A stretch of DNA of 64,000 nucleotides from Homarus americanus (lineage: Eukaryota; Arthropoda; Malacostraca; Decapoda; Nephropidae). The translations under genes and the position numbers were made by a program. How positions within the stretch are numbered: position 1 is the stretch's first letter; every line of letters begins with the position of its first letter. Below, one piece after another: positions 63,360 through 64,000 of this stretch. The notes below the pieces were generated by a model. The model was not told the DNA's origin and did not search any database. It was given only the letters and a program-made list of their open reading frames with translations. The stretch spans positions 9,118,420 to 9,182,419 of the forward strand of contig NW_024722158.1 of assembly GCF_018991925.1 (NCBI RefSeq). Direction: 5' to 3'.

Positions 63360-64000
63360 GCGGTTATACTGTGTTAAGAGAGGGGGTGGGTGATGCTGGG
63401 TTAAGAGAAGGGGTGGGTTCTGCTGTGTTAAGAGAAGGGGTGGGTTATACTGTGTTAAGAGAAGGGGTGGGTTATACTGTGTTAAGAAGAAGAAGTGGAG
63501 TTATACTGTGTTAGAAGGGTGGGATTATACTGTGTTAGAAGGTGGAGTTATGCTGTGTTAAAGAAGGGGTAGGTTATACTGTGTTAAGAGAAGGGTGGGT
63601 TATACTGTGTTAGAGGTGGGTTATACTGTGTTAAGAGGGAGTGGGTGATGCTGGAGTTAAGAAGGGAGTGGGTTATGCTGTGTTAGAGAGTGGGTTATAC
63701 TGTGTTAAGAGAAGGGGGTAGGTTATACTGTGTTAGAGAGGTGGGTTATGCTGTATGTTAAGAAGAATTGGGTTATGCTGGAGTTAAGAGAAGGGAGTGG
63801 GTTATACTGTGTTAAGAGAAGGGGTGGGTTGCTGTGCTAAGATAGGGGTGGGTTATGGTGTGTTAAGAGAAGGGGTGGGTTATACTGCGTTAAGAAGAAT
63901 TAGGTTATACTGAGTTAAGTGAGAATGGGTGGGTTATACTGTGATAAGAGAAGGGGCTGCACGGAGTTATACTGTGTTAAGAAGGGTGGGATTATACTAA
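63360..64000. repeat. 28-bp minisatellite running off the window end
   Basis: More than 20 units of GGGTGGGTTATACTGTGTTA + AGAGAAGG with many one- to three-base losses. It continues beyond the right edge. Confidence 0.95.

Overview
The window is eukaryotic and gene-poor. It looks like arthropod DNA, most likely from a decapod crustacean. The reasons are many telomere-like CCTAA/TTAGG pentanucleotide arrays (the arthropod telomere unit), very dense microsatellites and minisatellites, CR1/Jockey/L2-type LINE remnants, tRNA-headed SINEs, and exons separated by very long introns. The taxon is inferred from repeat style and was not tested by a search.

Only one protein-coding host gene can be supported. 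It is a monocarboxylate-transporter-like (SLC16/MCT) major-facilitator gene, of which four consecutive internal exons are visible. In reading order they are exon A (49614-49787, minus), exon B (26160-26291, PLUS), exon C (8479-8647, minus) and exon D (3584-3748, minus). Every junction fits in phase: A/B builds the MCT signature EGGWGW, B/C gives DAS-WIGS and C/D gives FLS-YGL. Exon B is on the wrong strand. It lies alone on an 18.6-kb contig bounded by two gaps of exactly 100 N (25288-25387 and 43998-44097). The simplest reading is that this contig is inverted in the scaffold. The degenerate repeats at the two inner gap edges agree with that. If it is flipped in place, the gene reads entirely on the minus strand, with introns of about 6.4, 34 and 4.7 kb. 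The first exon(s) and the C-terminal half lie outside the window or were not recognised.

Region by region. 1-25287 (contig 1) holds exons C and D, a LINE 3' end at 566-790, several foldback/MITE elements, a pure interstitial CCTAA array (4438-4544), a very regular 30-bp minisatellite (5567-6500) and a 21-bp minisatellite (19937-20572). 25388-43997 (contig 2) holds exon B, a truncated LINE (31846-32858), and a large satellite lineage sharing the core GACATGG (27545-29620 and 37205-43045) that ends in a G-quadruplex-like 4.8-kb block followed by an abrupt switch to C/T-rich sequence. 44098-64000 (contig 3) holds exon A, a CCTAA-derived higher-order repeat, a long degraded LINE (51650-53850), a (CA) array of about 497 bp, a 3.3-kb 27-bp minisatellite and three SINE copies.

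The most striking non-genic system is a family of short foldback elements (at least eight copies). Their inverted termini carry the paired motifs TTATTTCACCTGARGATTAA and CTAATCTTCAGGTGATCC, and they enclose telomere-like CCTAA/TTAGG arrays. They offer a mobile-element route for spreading telomere-like sequence inside introns. All long uninterrupted reading frames in this window, including ones over 1000 codons, are products of tandem repeats and are not annotated as genes.
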